This document shows, one piece after another, positions 1-6,174 of a DNA stretch of 51,208 bases. This DNA comes from an uncultured bacterium (lineage in GTDB: Bacteria; Bacillota; Clostridia; Oscillospirales; Oscillospiraceae), in contig CAMNQF010000024.1 in the NCBI GenBank assembly GCA_946548895.1, forward strand, positions 1 through 51,208, given 5' to 3'. A program made the translations under genes and the position numbers. The notes below the pieces were generated by a model that ran no database searches, was not told the origin of the DNA, and saw nothing but the letters and a program-made list of their open reading frames with translations. Every line of letters begins with the position of its first letter. The stretch's first letter is position 1.

Positions 1-92
1 CACAGCAAGCAGTTTTTGGCAAGGACGGCTTGGGAAAAAACGCATGAAAGCGCCGCCGTTTACTTTTTGGGAAAGGGGGAATGCTGTGTCTG

Positions 93-215
93 TTACTTCA
101 GGCCGTTCTCGTAGGCCTCGATCATCTTCTTGACCATCTGGCCGCCCACGGAGCCCGCCTGACGGCTGGTCAGGTCGCCGTTGTAGCCCTGCTTCAGGTT
201 GACGCCCACCTCCCT
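93..215 (-). pseudogene. 3' fragment of an alpha/beta-type small acid-soluble spore protein gene
   Basis: Reading the minus strand down to the stop at 93-95 gives the C-terminal half of an alpha/beta-type SASP, with GVNLKQGYNGDLTSR followed by QAGSVGGQMVKKMI and a short lysine-ended tail. SASPs coat spore DNA and protect it from UV and heat. A full family member is about 60-75 residues and carries a similar length of sequence upstream of this block. Here homology stops at about position 209-215 (residues EVGVNL), and the frame runs into a stop about 20 bases further on. The serine recombinase gene ends at 234, immediately beyond. The simplest reading is that an element inserted into the SASP gene and left this 3' half. 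I found no 5' half elsewhere in the window. Family identification is strong; the exact breakpoint is approximate. Confidence 0.85.
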
Positions 216-233
216 TGGTGTGCCCGCTCCATC

Positions 234-1904
234 TTAAGCGGGCTTTTCGTCAGGGCGGCTCTTGCCGCTTTCGGCCAGCTCGCCGATGAATTTGTAAAAA
301 ATGCGAACGCTTTGCCGGTAGGGCTGATTGGCCCGGGCGGGGACCTTGTGGCCGCCGTTTTCGTAGAGCTTGGGGCCAATCTCAATGCGGTCCACAAAAG
401 TGACCAAGGTGTCCCGGTTCAGCTCCTCCAGGTGGGTGCAGGACCGGGCCAGCTCAAAAAACCGGGCGTAGCTGTCCGCCGTTCGCTGGGCGGGACTGGG
501 GGCGTTCAGTTCTTCCAGCGCCGCTTTCAGCCCGGCGGACTCTTTTTCCAGGCCGGCCACCATGCGGTTCAGCCGGTCGTCGTCCAGCTTGCCCGCCGCG
601 TTGTCGGTGTAGAGCTTGGTGACAATCTTGTCGATGGCCGTGATTCGGGCCTCGGCCCGCTCCTTTTTCATCTGCCGGGTTTTGAGGCTTTCCTTGCTCC
701 CCGCGCGGCGGACGGCCTCTTGAACCAAATTTTCAATCTCTTGGTCGTTGAGAGCCAGCAGGCTGTTCAGGTCCTGCCGCACCAGCTCCACCAGGTCGGC
801 GTAGCGGATGCGCACCCCCTGGCAGGGGTTGGCGATGTCCTGGCGCTGGTGGGTGCAGGAGAGATACCAGTACTTCTCCCGCTCCCCCTTATACACCGTG
901 CCGCAGGAGCACAGGGCGTGCCCGCACTTGGCGCACACCGCCACGCCGCCGAAGATGCTCTTCCGCACATGGTCATAGGCCCGGTAGTCCCGGCTGCCCC
1001 GGCCCAGGTTTTCCTGGGCCCGTTGAAACAGCGCCCCGTCCACCAGCGGCGGGTGGGTATTCTCGGTCACCGCCCATTTGTCCCGGGGGACAGCCGCTTT
1101 TTTCTTGGACTTGACGCTGACCTTTTTGCTCTTGCCCAACAGGGTGTGACCCAGATACACCGGATTTTTCAGAATGCGCTTCACCGTGGTGTAGTTCCAC
1201 AGGTCGGACGCCCGGGCCGCACCCTCCTCGCTGAACGCATCCCGGTACAACACCCGGTATTTGAGCGGCGGGATAATACCATCTGTGTTCAGATCCAGGG
1301 CGATCTTTCGGGAGGAATCCCCCGCCGCCGCCCGGCGGAAAATCCGCTCCACCACCGGGGCGGTGGCCTCGTCCGGGGTCAGGCGGTGTTTGTCCTCCCG
1401 GTCCTTGCGGTAGCCGTAGGGCGGGCAGGCACAGTACTGGCCGTTCTCCCGCTTGCTTCTCAGCACATCCTTTACCTTGCGGGAGCCGTCCCGAAGGTAG
1501 ACCTCGTTCATGGCGAACAGGAAGGGCGCCATGATGTTGTCGTGTTCTGTGTCGAAGTTGTCCGCGATGGCAATATACTGGATGCCGTGCTCCGGAAAAA
1601 ACTGTTCGGCGTAGTAGCTGGCCTCCCGCATATCGCGGCCCAGCCGGGACAGGTCCTTGGTGATGACCAGGCCGGCTTTGCCCAGCTCCAGCTGCTTCAG
1701 CATTTCCTTGAAACCGGGGCGGTTGAAGTTGCCTCCGGAGTAGCCGTCATCCACAAATTCCCGGACGAGAGTAATTCCGTTCTGTTTGCAGTAATTCTGC
1801 ACGATCATGCGTTGATTGGTGATGCTGGACGATTCCCCGCCCTGAGCCTCCTCGTTGGAGAGCCGCAGGTAGGCGAAGCCCAGTGTGAATCTGCCGGTTT
1901 TCAT
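234..1904 (-). CDS. Large serine recombinase (integrase/resolvase family) of an integrative element
   Basis: This 556-residue protein catalyses site-specific integration and excision through a serine-phospho-DNA intermediate. The N-terminal resolvase domain (about residues 8-160) has the conserved YLRLS block and SSSITNQ, followed by DDGYSGGNFNRPGF, DLSRLGRDM and the long hydrophobic E helix region. The central recombinase domain (about 165-290) includes the PPYGYRK segment. A zinc-ribbon region follows, with CAKCGHAL and later cysteines at CSCG and SCTH. The C-terminal part (about 400-530) is coiled-coil rich, as in TnpX-like enzymes with a DUF4368-type tail. The start is supported by GGAGG six bases upstream of ATG 1904. 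The 3' end lies about 20 bases from the truncated SASP gene, the usual position of such genes next to an attachment site. A TnpW-like gene lies just upstream. Confidence 0.93.
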   Translation of the reverse strand: MKTGRFTLGFAYLRLSNEEAQGGESSSITNQRMIVQNYCKQNGITLVREFVDDGYSGGNFNRPGFKEMLKQLELGKAGLVITKDLSRLGRDMREASYYAEQFFPEHGIQYIAIADNFDTEHDNIMAPFLFAMNEVYLRDGSRKVKDVLRSKRENGQYCACPPYGYRKDREDKHRLTPDEATAPVVERIFRRAAAGDSSRKIALDLNTDGIIPPLKYRVLYRDAFSEEGAARASDLWNYTTVKRILKNPVYLGHTLLGKSKKVSVKSKKKAAVPRDKWAVTENTHPPLVDGALFQRAQENLGRGSRDYRAYDHVRKSIFGGVAVCAKCGHALCSCGTVYKGEREKYWYLSCTHQRQDIANPCQGVRIRYADLVELVRQDLNSLLALNDQEIENLVQEAVRRAGSKESLKTRQMKKERAEARITAIDKIVTKLYTDNAAGKLDDDRLNRMVAGLEKESAGLKAALEELNAPSPAQRTADSYARFFELARSCTHLEELNRDTLVTFVDRIEIGPKLYENGGHKVPARANQPYRQSVRIFYKFIGELAESGKSRPDEKPA

Positions 1905-1940
1905 GCGCGCCTCCTTCGGTGAACCGGCCCACTAGTCTGA

Positions 1941-2096
1941 TTATACCCCATGGCTGCCGCCTCCGTCAACGGGCTGAGGGGCTGGGAGATTTTGGGCTAA
2001 CCGCTCGGCCATCAGTTCAGAGAGGGGGCGCGTCCCCAGAAAGACCCGCCGCAGCTCATAGGTGACCTGTCCCATGGGAATGGTCTGCTGTTCCAT
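1941..2096 (-). CDS. Small TnpW-like transposon-encoded protein
   Basis: A 51-residue protein with the pattern MGQVTYELRRVFLG followed by a short basic helix (LSELMAERL). It resembles the small TnpW-family proteins that accompany serine recombinases in Tn4451-type and related clostridial elements; their function is not established. The start at 2096 is supported by GGAGG seven bases upstream; an in-frame ATG at 2156 with a weaker GAGG would add 20 residues. It lies 36 bases upstream of the recombinase on the same strand and is probably cotranscribed. Homology was judged by eye on a very short protein, so the family label is tentative while the reading frame itself is convincing. Confidence 0.5.
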   Translation of the reverse strand: MEQQTIPMGQVTYELRRVFLGTRPLSELMAERLAQNLPAPQPVDGGGSHGV

Positions 2097-2313
2097 TGTA
2101 TCGCCTCCGGGGTTATTTTGCGCTGGAACAGGGCGGTTTATCCCGCGATTTCCCATCGGCGCTGTCCTCTTGAATCCGGCGGTATCAGCAGACCCGCGTC
2201 ATACCGCCCCGCGCGCACCCTGGGCCTTTTTCATGGCTGCTTTGCGGCGCGCGGGAATCTCCAGTGAACTCCGCGACGCGCGGGGGTGCCGGCGGGACCG
2301 GTCAGCGGTGAAA

Positions 2314-2342
2314 TTGACATATGCCATAAAATGCCTTATACT
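2314..2342 (+). promoter_or_regulatory. Sigma-A promoter of the Crp/Fnr regulator gene
   Basis: TTGACA at 2314-2319, a 17-base spacer, and TATACT at 2337-2342 form a near-consensus vegetative promoter. Transcription should start near 2349, about 20 bases before the ATG at 2370. No obvious operator overlaps it, so the regulator is probably expressed constitutively and controlled by its effector. Confidence 0.85.
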
Positions 2343-2369
2343 GGGCACAGACTGCCGCGAGGAGGGACC

Positions 2370-3032
2370 ATGATGGAATTTTCGGATTACTTTCCCATAT
2401 GGGGCAAATTGACGCCCCGCCAGCGGGAAGCGGTTTCCGCCAGCCTGACCAGCCGCGCCGTGGAGAAGGGGACGGTCCTCCGCGGCGGCGGAACGGACTG
2501 TACCGGCCTTCTGGTGGTGGAATCGGGCCAGCTTCGGGTTTTCATCCTCTCCAGGGAGGGGCGTGAGGTCACGCTCTACCGGCTGTTTAGCCGGGATATC
2601 TGCCTGTTTTCCGCCTCCTGCCTCCTGCGCTCCATCCAGTTTGACGTGACCATCGCGGCGGAAAAGGACACGCGGCTGTGGATCATTCCGGCGGATGTCT
2701 ACAAGCGGCTCATGGAGCAGTCCGCCGGTGTGGCCAACTACACCAACGAGATCATGGCCTCCCGTTTTTCAGAGGTCATGTGGCTGATGGAGCAGGTCAT
2801 GTGGGACAGCATGGACCGGCGGGTGGCCGCGTTCCTTTTGGAGGAGGCGTCTATTGAGGGCGGGGACCGCCTGCGCATCACCCATGAGGGCATCGCCAAC
2901 CATCTGGGGACCCACCGGGAGGTGGTGACACGAATGCTCCGCTATTTTCAGAGCGAGGGCATGGTCAAGCTGGCCCGCGGCGCGGTGGAGATTGCGGACC
3001 GGGCCAAGCTGGAGGCGCTGGGCGGCGAATAG
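2370..3032 (+). CDS. Crp/Fnr-family transcriptional regulator
   Basis: A 220-residue regulator with an N-terminal cyclic-nucleotide-binding-like beta-barrel (about residues 10-115, with the typical GLLVVESGQLRVF strand pair), a long dimerisation helix (about 118-145) and a C-terminal winged helix (about 150-215). ITHEGIANHLGTHREVVTRM is the helix-turn-helix and matches the Crp/Fnr recognition helix pattern. The N-terminus shows no Fnr-like cysteine cluster, so the signal is not obviously an iron-sulfur sensor. The start ATG 2370 has GGAGGG upstream and a second ATG follows directly. The gene converges on the CoA-disulfide-reductase/rhodanese operon, with stops six bases apart. The palindrome upstream of that operon at 5112-5124 is a candidate target. 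This regulator type often sits beside sulfur-transfer and redox genes in anaerobes; the signal here is unknown. Confidence 0.9.
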   Translation: MMEFSDYFPIWGKLTPRQREAVSASLTSRAVEKGTVLRGGGTDCTGLLVVESGQLRVFILSREGREVTLYRLFSRDICLFSASCLLRSIQFDVTIAAEKDTRLWIIPADVYKRLMEQSAGVANYTNEIMASRFSEVMWLMEQVMWDSMDRRVAAFLLEEASIEGGDRLRITHEGIANHLGTHREVVTRMLRYFQSEGMVKLARGAVEIADRAKLEALGGE

Positions 3033-3037
3033 CGCGC

Positions 3038-4729
3038 CTATTGGTCCATTCCGCAGGGAGAGGCGGATTCAATCAGGCGGCGCTCATGGGTTACCGCGTC
3101 GTAGAATCGGAAGCCCCCGGCAAAATTGTACGCCTCATAGCCGAATCCGGCCAGAATCCGGCAGGCGATGTAGCTGCGCAGGCCGCTCTGGCAGATTACA
3201 TAGACCGGCTTGCCCCGCTCCACCTCGTTCAGCCGCCCACGCAGTTCATCCACGGGGATGTTGAGAAACCCGTCCAGGTGTCCGCCTTCATATTCGCCAG
3301 CCGTTCGGACGTCCAGCAAGGTGGCGCTTCCGCCGCGGGGAAGGCTGTCCAGGTCCTCCAGGAACCACTGGCGGAGGACGCCCTGTTCGATGTTGTCGGC
3401 CATGAAGCCGGCCATGTTCACCGGGTCCTTGGCGGAGGAGTAGGGCGGCGCGTAGGCCAGATCCAGGTCTTTCAGCTCGGTGGCCCTCAGCCCCGCGTGG
3501 ACCGCTGCCGCCAGAACGTCAATGCGCTTATCAACGCCCTCATAGCCTACGATCTGTGCGCCCAAAAGCCGGTAGGTCTCCTTTTCAAACACCACCTTCA
3601 TAGTCATCAGCTTTCCGCCGGGATAGTAGCCCGCGTGGCTCATGGGGGAGAGGATCACCTTGTCCACGTCCAGCCCCGCCTTTTTGGCATTTGCCTCGTT
3701 CACGCCGGTGACAGCCGCCGTCATGTCGAAAACCTTGATGACGCTGCTGCCCTGGGAACCCAGGTACCGGCTGTCTCCGCCGCAGATGTTGTCGGCCGCG
3801 ATCCGCCCCTGCCGGTTGGCCGGGCCCGCCAGGGAGATCAGGGCGTCCTGCCCGGTGACGGCGTGCTTGACCTGGACCGCGTCCCCGACGGCGTAGATGT
3901 CCGGGACAGAGGTCTCCATACGGTCGTTCACCACAATGCCGCCCTTGAGGCCAAGCTCCAGCCCCGCCTCCCTGGCCAGCGCGGTGTCCGGGGTGACGCC
4001 GATGGCCAGCGCCACCATATCGGCGTGGACGGCCGCGCCGTCCCCCAGCAGTACGTCCACGCCGCCGTCCCGTCCGGCGAAGCCCTCCACCGTGCGGCCC
4101 AGGGCCAGCTTGACGCCGTGCCTGCGCATCTCCCCATGGATAAACGCGGCCATGTCCGGGTCAAAGGGGTTCATCAGCTGCTTTGGACGCTGGACGATGG
4201 TCACCTCCATGCCCAACTCCCGTAGGTTTTCCGCCAGCTCCAGGCCGATGAAGCCGCCCCCCGCCAGCACAGCCGATCGCGGCCGGTGCCCGTTGATGTA
4301 ATGCTTGATGCGGAACGTGTCCTCCACCGTCCGCAGGGTGAACACCCGGTCCAGACCCACCCCCGGGAGCCTGGGTTGGGTGGGCTTGGCCCCGGGGGAC
4401 AGGACCAGCTTATCATAGGACTCCTCAAAACTCTCCCCTGTCTCCAGGTTTTTCACCGAGACGGTTTTGCTGTCCGGGTGTATGGCCGTTACCTCGTGGC
4501 GCACCTTCACGCTCACACGGAAGCGGGAGAAAAAGCTCTCTGGAGTTTGCAGGGTCAGCGCCCCGGGGTCGGTAATCGTATCCCCGATATAGTAGGGCAA
4601 GCCGCAGTTGGCGTAAGAGATATACCCCGACCGCTCGAACACCACGATCTCCGCCTGTTCGTCCAGCCGGCGGATGCGGGCCGCCGCCGTGGCGCCTCCC
4701 GCCACGCCGCCGATGATGACTACCTTCAT
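3038..4729 (-). CDS. CoA-disulfide reductase family flavoprotein fused to a C-terminal rhodanese domain
   Basis: A 563-residue pyridine-nucleotide-disulfide oxidoreductase. The N-terminal FAD-binding motif is VVIIGGVAGGATAA. The active-site cysteine lies in SYANCGLPYY near residue 43, as in CoA-disulfide reductase and NADH oxidase/polysulfide reductase enzymes. A second dinucleotide motif GGGFIGLELAENL lies near 155-170, then the FAD-contacting YAVGDAV, then the dimerisation domain. From about residue 455 there is a rhodanese domain (LLDVRTAGEYEGGHL) with its own active cysteine in VICQSGLRS. This is the CoADR-rhodanese architecture, whose members reduce CoA disulfides, CoA persulfides or polysulfides with NAD(P)H. 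The start overlaps the stop of the upstream rhodanese gene by four bases, so the two are translationally coupled. The precise physiological substrate cannot be read from sequence. Confidence 0.92.
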   Translation of the reverse strand: MKVVIIGGVAGGATAAARIRRLDEQAEIVVFERSGYISYANCGLPYYIGDTITDPGALTLQTPESFFSRFRVSVKVRHEVTAIHPDSKTVSVKNLETGESFEESYDKLVLSPGAKPTQPRLPGVGLDRVFTLRTVEDTFRIKHYINGHRPRSAVLAGGGFIGLELAENLRELGMEVTIVQRPKQLMNPFDPDMAAFIHGEMRRHGVKLALGRTVEGFAGRDGGVDVLLGDGAAVHADMVALAIGVTPDTALAREAGLELGLKGGIVVNDRMETSVPDIYAVGDAVQVKHAVTGQDALISLAGPANRQGRIAADNICGGDSRYLGSQGSSVIKVFDMTAAVTGVNEANAKKAGLDVDKVILSPMSHAGYYPGGKLMTMKVVFEKETYRLLGAQIVGYEGVDKRIDVLAAAVHAGLRATELKDLDLAYAPPYSSAKDPVNMAGFMADNIEQGVLRQWFLEDLDSLPRGGSATLLDVRTAGEYEGGHLDGFLNIPVDELRGRLNEVERGKPVYVICQSGLRSYIACRILAGFGYEAYNFAGGFRFYDAVTHERRLIESASPCGMDQ

Positions 4730-5049
4730 GTAGATTCCACCTTTCCGGCATAGGCGGAGATACCGCCTATGTTTTTTGCGTTTTGATATCCCATGCGCCG
4801 CAATTCGTTTACAGCCTGCCGGCTTCTGGCCCCGCTGTGGCAGTACACAAAGAGCGGCGTGTCCTTTTCGCTGACCGCGGCGCTCACGCGGCCGATCTCC
4901 TGAAGCGGGATGTTCTGGCTGCCGGGAATATGACCCGCCTGATACTCCTGAGGCGCGCGGACATCCAGCAGGACCGCGCCGTCAATCCCGGCGTACTCTT
5001 TTATGCCTTCGTTGATATCGGCGCCGCGCAGGAAGTCAAAGAACCCCAT
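4726..5049 (-). CDS. Single-domain rhodanese-like sulfurtransferase
   Basis: A 107-residue cytoplasmic protein consisting of one rhodanese fold: LLDVRAPQEYQAGHIPGS near residues 28-45 and the active-site loop VYCHSGARS with the catalytic cysteine. Such proteins carry a persulfide and pass sulfane sulfur to acceptors such as CoA or thiols. The start at 5049 is preceded by GAAAGGGG. It is the first gene of a two-gene operon with the CoADR-rhodanese fusion, which could reduce the persulfide it delivers. The operon's promoter has its -10 box at 5084-5089 and a palindrome at 5112-5124. Confidence 0.9.
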   Translation of the reverse strand: MGFFDFLRGADINEGIKEYAGIDGAVLLDVRAPQEYQAGHIPGSQNIPLQEIGRVSAAVSEKDTPLFVYCHSGARSRQAVNELRRMGYQNAKNIGGISAYAGKVEST

Positions 5050-5083
5050 GGCTTGTCGCCCCTTTCTTTTGTTCTGTAATTTT

Positions 5084-5089
5084 AGTATA
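5084..5089 (-). promoter_or_regulatory. -10 element of the rhodanese/CoADR operon promoter
   Basis: TATACT on the minus strand is 35 bases upstream of the rhodanese start codon. At the normal 17-base distance there is no recognisable -35 hexamer. The palindrome at 5112-5124 occupies that place instead, which suggests an activator-dependent promoter. Confidence 0.7.
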
Positions 5090-5111
5090 CACAAACGCGG
5101 GCGCCGGTTCC

Positions 5112-5124
5112 GTGATAAAATCAC
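5112..5124. promoter_or_regulatory. Palindromic candidate activator site, probably for the Crp/Fnr-type regulator
   Basis: GTGATAAAATCAC has perfect 5-base arms (GTGAT/ATCAC) around a 3-base centre. Its centre lies about 41 bases upstream of the predicted transcription start, the class II activator position used by Crp/Fnr proteins. The arms resemble Crp half-sites, but the spacing is odd-centred and one base shorter than a classical Crp site. Assignment to the regulator at 2370-3032 is inference. Confidence 0.55.
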
Positions 5125-5165
5125 TTTTCCTGGAGGCCTGCCCGAACGCCAGGCGGCTTGGACGG

Positions 5166-5203
5166 CACAGCGCCTGCCCAGAGAGATCCAGGCAGGCGCT
5201 GTG
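5166..5203. terminator. Strong hairpin downstream of the epimerase-like gene
   Basis: Arms CACAGCGCCTGCC (5166-5178) and GGCAGGCGCTGTG (5191-5203) pair perfectly over 13 bases around a 12-base loop. No T run follows on either strand, so it is not a textbook intrinsic terminator. It may stabilise the 3' end of the long leftward transcript or terminate it with help. Confidence 0.5.
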
Positions 5204-5223
5204 GTCTGGTTCAGCGATTTGGC

Positions 5224-6150
5224 TCAGATGCCGGAGAAGACAAACTTCAGCTGAAATTCCCAGCGCCCTCCCGGTTCGAGCACGGGGCAGGCGTTCCACT
5301 CCAGCGCGTTGGGGATGCTGTCATAATAGCCGTTTGCCGGCTCCAGGGCGCAGTTCACATCCCCGCGGTAGCCCCCCGCCGTGGCCCAAAAGCCCAGGTA
5401 GGGCAGGGCGTGCGGATCGCTGCGCAGCAACACGCGCACCCCTTGCGCGGGATATTCATATCCGCACCATCCGGCTGCCGTCTTGCCATGGACGTAGAAC
5501 TTCAGCTGGCCGTCCGCCGGCATTCGGTCTAAACGGATCCGCCCGCGGGGGCCCTCCGCCACAGGATAGGGCAGCAAGCGCTTTGCCTCCCCCAGCCAGT
5601 CGGAGGAAAAGGTGTTTTGAACCGTCTCAACCTCGGGAGGGAGGCAGATCCGCATGGACGGCTCTGCCCGCACCAGCGCGTGGCACACCCAAAGGGCCGG
5701 AATGGCGCTGCCTGTAGGGTTATCAATGCTGTAATCGCAAACGAGGGTGGAACCGTCCAGGGAAAAGCGCTTTTCATACTGGTATCCCAGCAGCGGGCTG
5801 TGGAAAGTGAGCCGGACCGCTTCCCCCTCCGTGTGGGCGGCGAAAGCCGCCGACCACAGCTCCCCGTGGTCGGGATACGCCACCTCGCGCCCGCCCACCG
5901 ATACCGTGCACGCGTCCACGCAGGGAAAAGCTTCGTCAAATCCGCAGGCCTCGAAAGCGGAAAAGTCATCCCCGCAGCGGGCTTTCTGAAAGGCGGGCTT
6001 TGGGTTTTGAAACAGCAGCTCAAACTGGGCGGGGCGGTACCACATCGACGCCACTTTTCCGCCGTGGGCGGGCAGGATCACGGCTTTCAGGAGGCTGTTT
6101 TCCAGCGTCAGGGCCTCTGCGCCCTGAAAAGAGCAAGGGGTGACAGGCAT
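5224..6150 (-). CDS. Aldose 1-epimerase (galactose mutarotase)-like protein
   Basis: A 308-residue cytoplasmic protein with the mutarotase-superfamily layout: an N-terminal strand block with LPAHGGKVASMWY, a central FDEAFPCVDAC segment, beta-sandwich strands including LTFHSPLLGYQYEKRF, and a late segment with YLGFWATAGGYRGDVNCALEPANGYYD (quoted across adjoining blocks YLGFWATAGGYRG and NCALEPANGYYD). The CALEPANG block matches the part of mutarotases that carries a catalytic glutamate (typically ALEP). The family interconverts sugar anomers, though many members have unknown sugar specificity. It is the last gene of the leftward transporter operon, 24 bases after the DUF5107-TPR gene, with GGAAGGG before ATG 6150. 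A role in presenting the right anomer to the sugar dehydrogenase encoded at 14463-15266 is inference. Confidence 0.78.
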   Translation of the reverse strand: MPVTPCSFQGAEALTLENSLLKAVILPAHGGKVASMWYRPAQFELLFQNPKPAFQKARCGDDFSAFEACGFDEAFPCVDACTVSVGGREVAYPDHGELWSAAFAAHTEGEAVRLTFHSPLLGYQYEKRFSLDGSTLVCDYSIDNPTGSAIPALWVCHALVRAEPSMRICLPPEVETVQNTFSSDWLGEAKRLLPYPVAEGPRGRIRLDRMPADGQLKFYVHGKTAAGWCGYEYPAQGVRVLLRSDPHALPYLGFWATAGGYRGDVNCALEPANGYYDSIPNALEWNACPVLEPGGRWEFQLKFVFSGI

Positions 6151-6174
6151 GGTTTTCCCTTCCTTTCTGGCGGC

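Noticed and set aside
81-1922. A 613-codon open frame on the plus strand across the recombinase gene.
   Set aside because: It is antisense to a clear serine recombinase and its translation has no family motif; long antisense frames are expected at this GC content.
5112-5717. A plus-strand open frame starting at the palindrome upstream of the rhodanese operon.
   Set aside because: It runs through a hairpin and then antisense to the epimerase-like gene, without ribosome binding site or motif.
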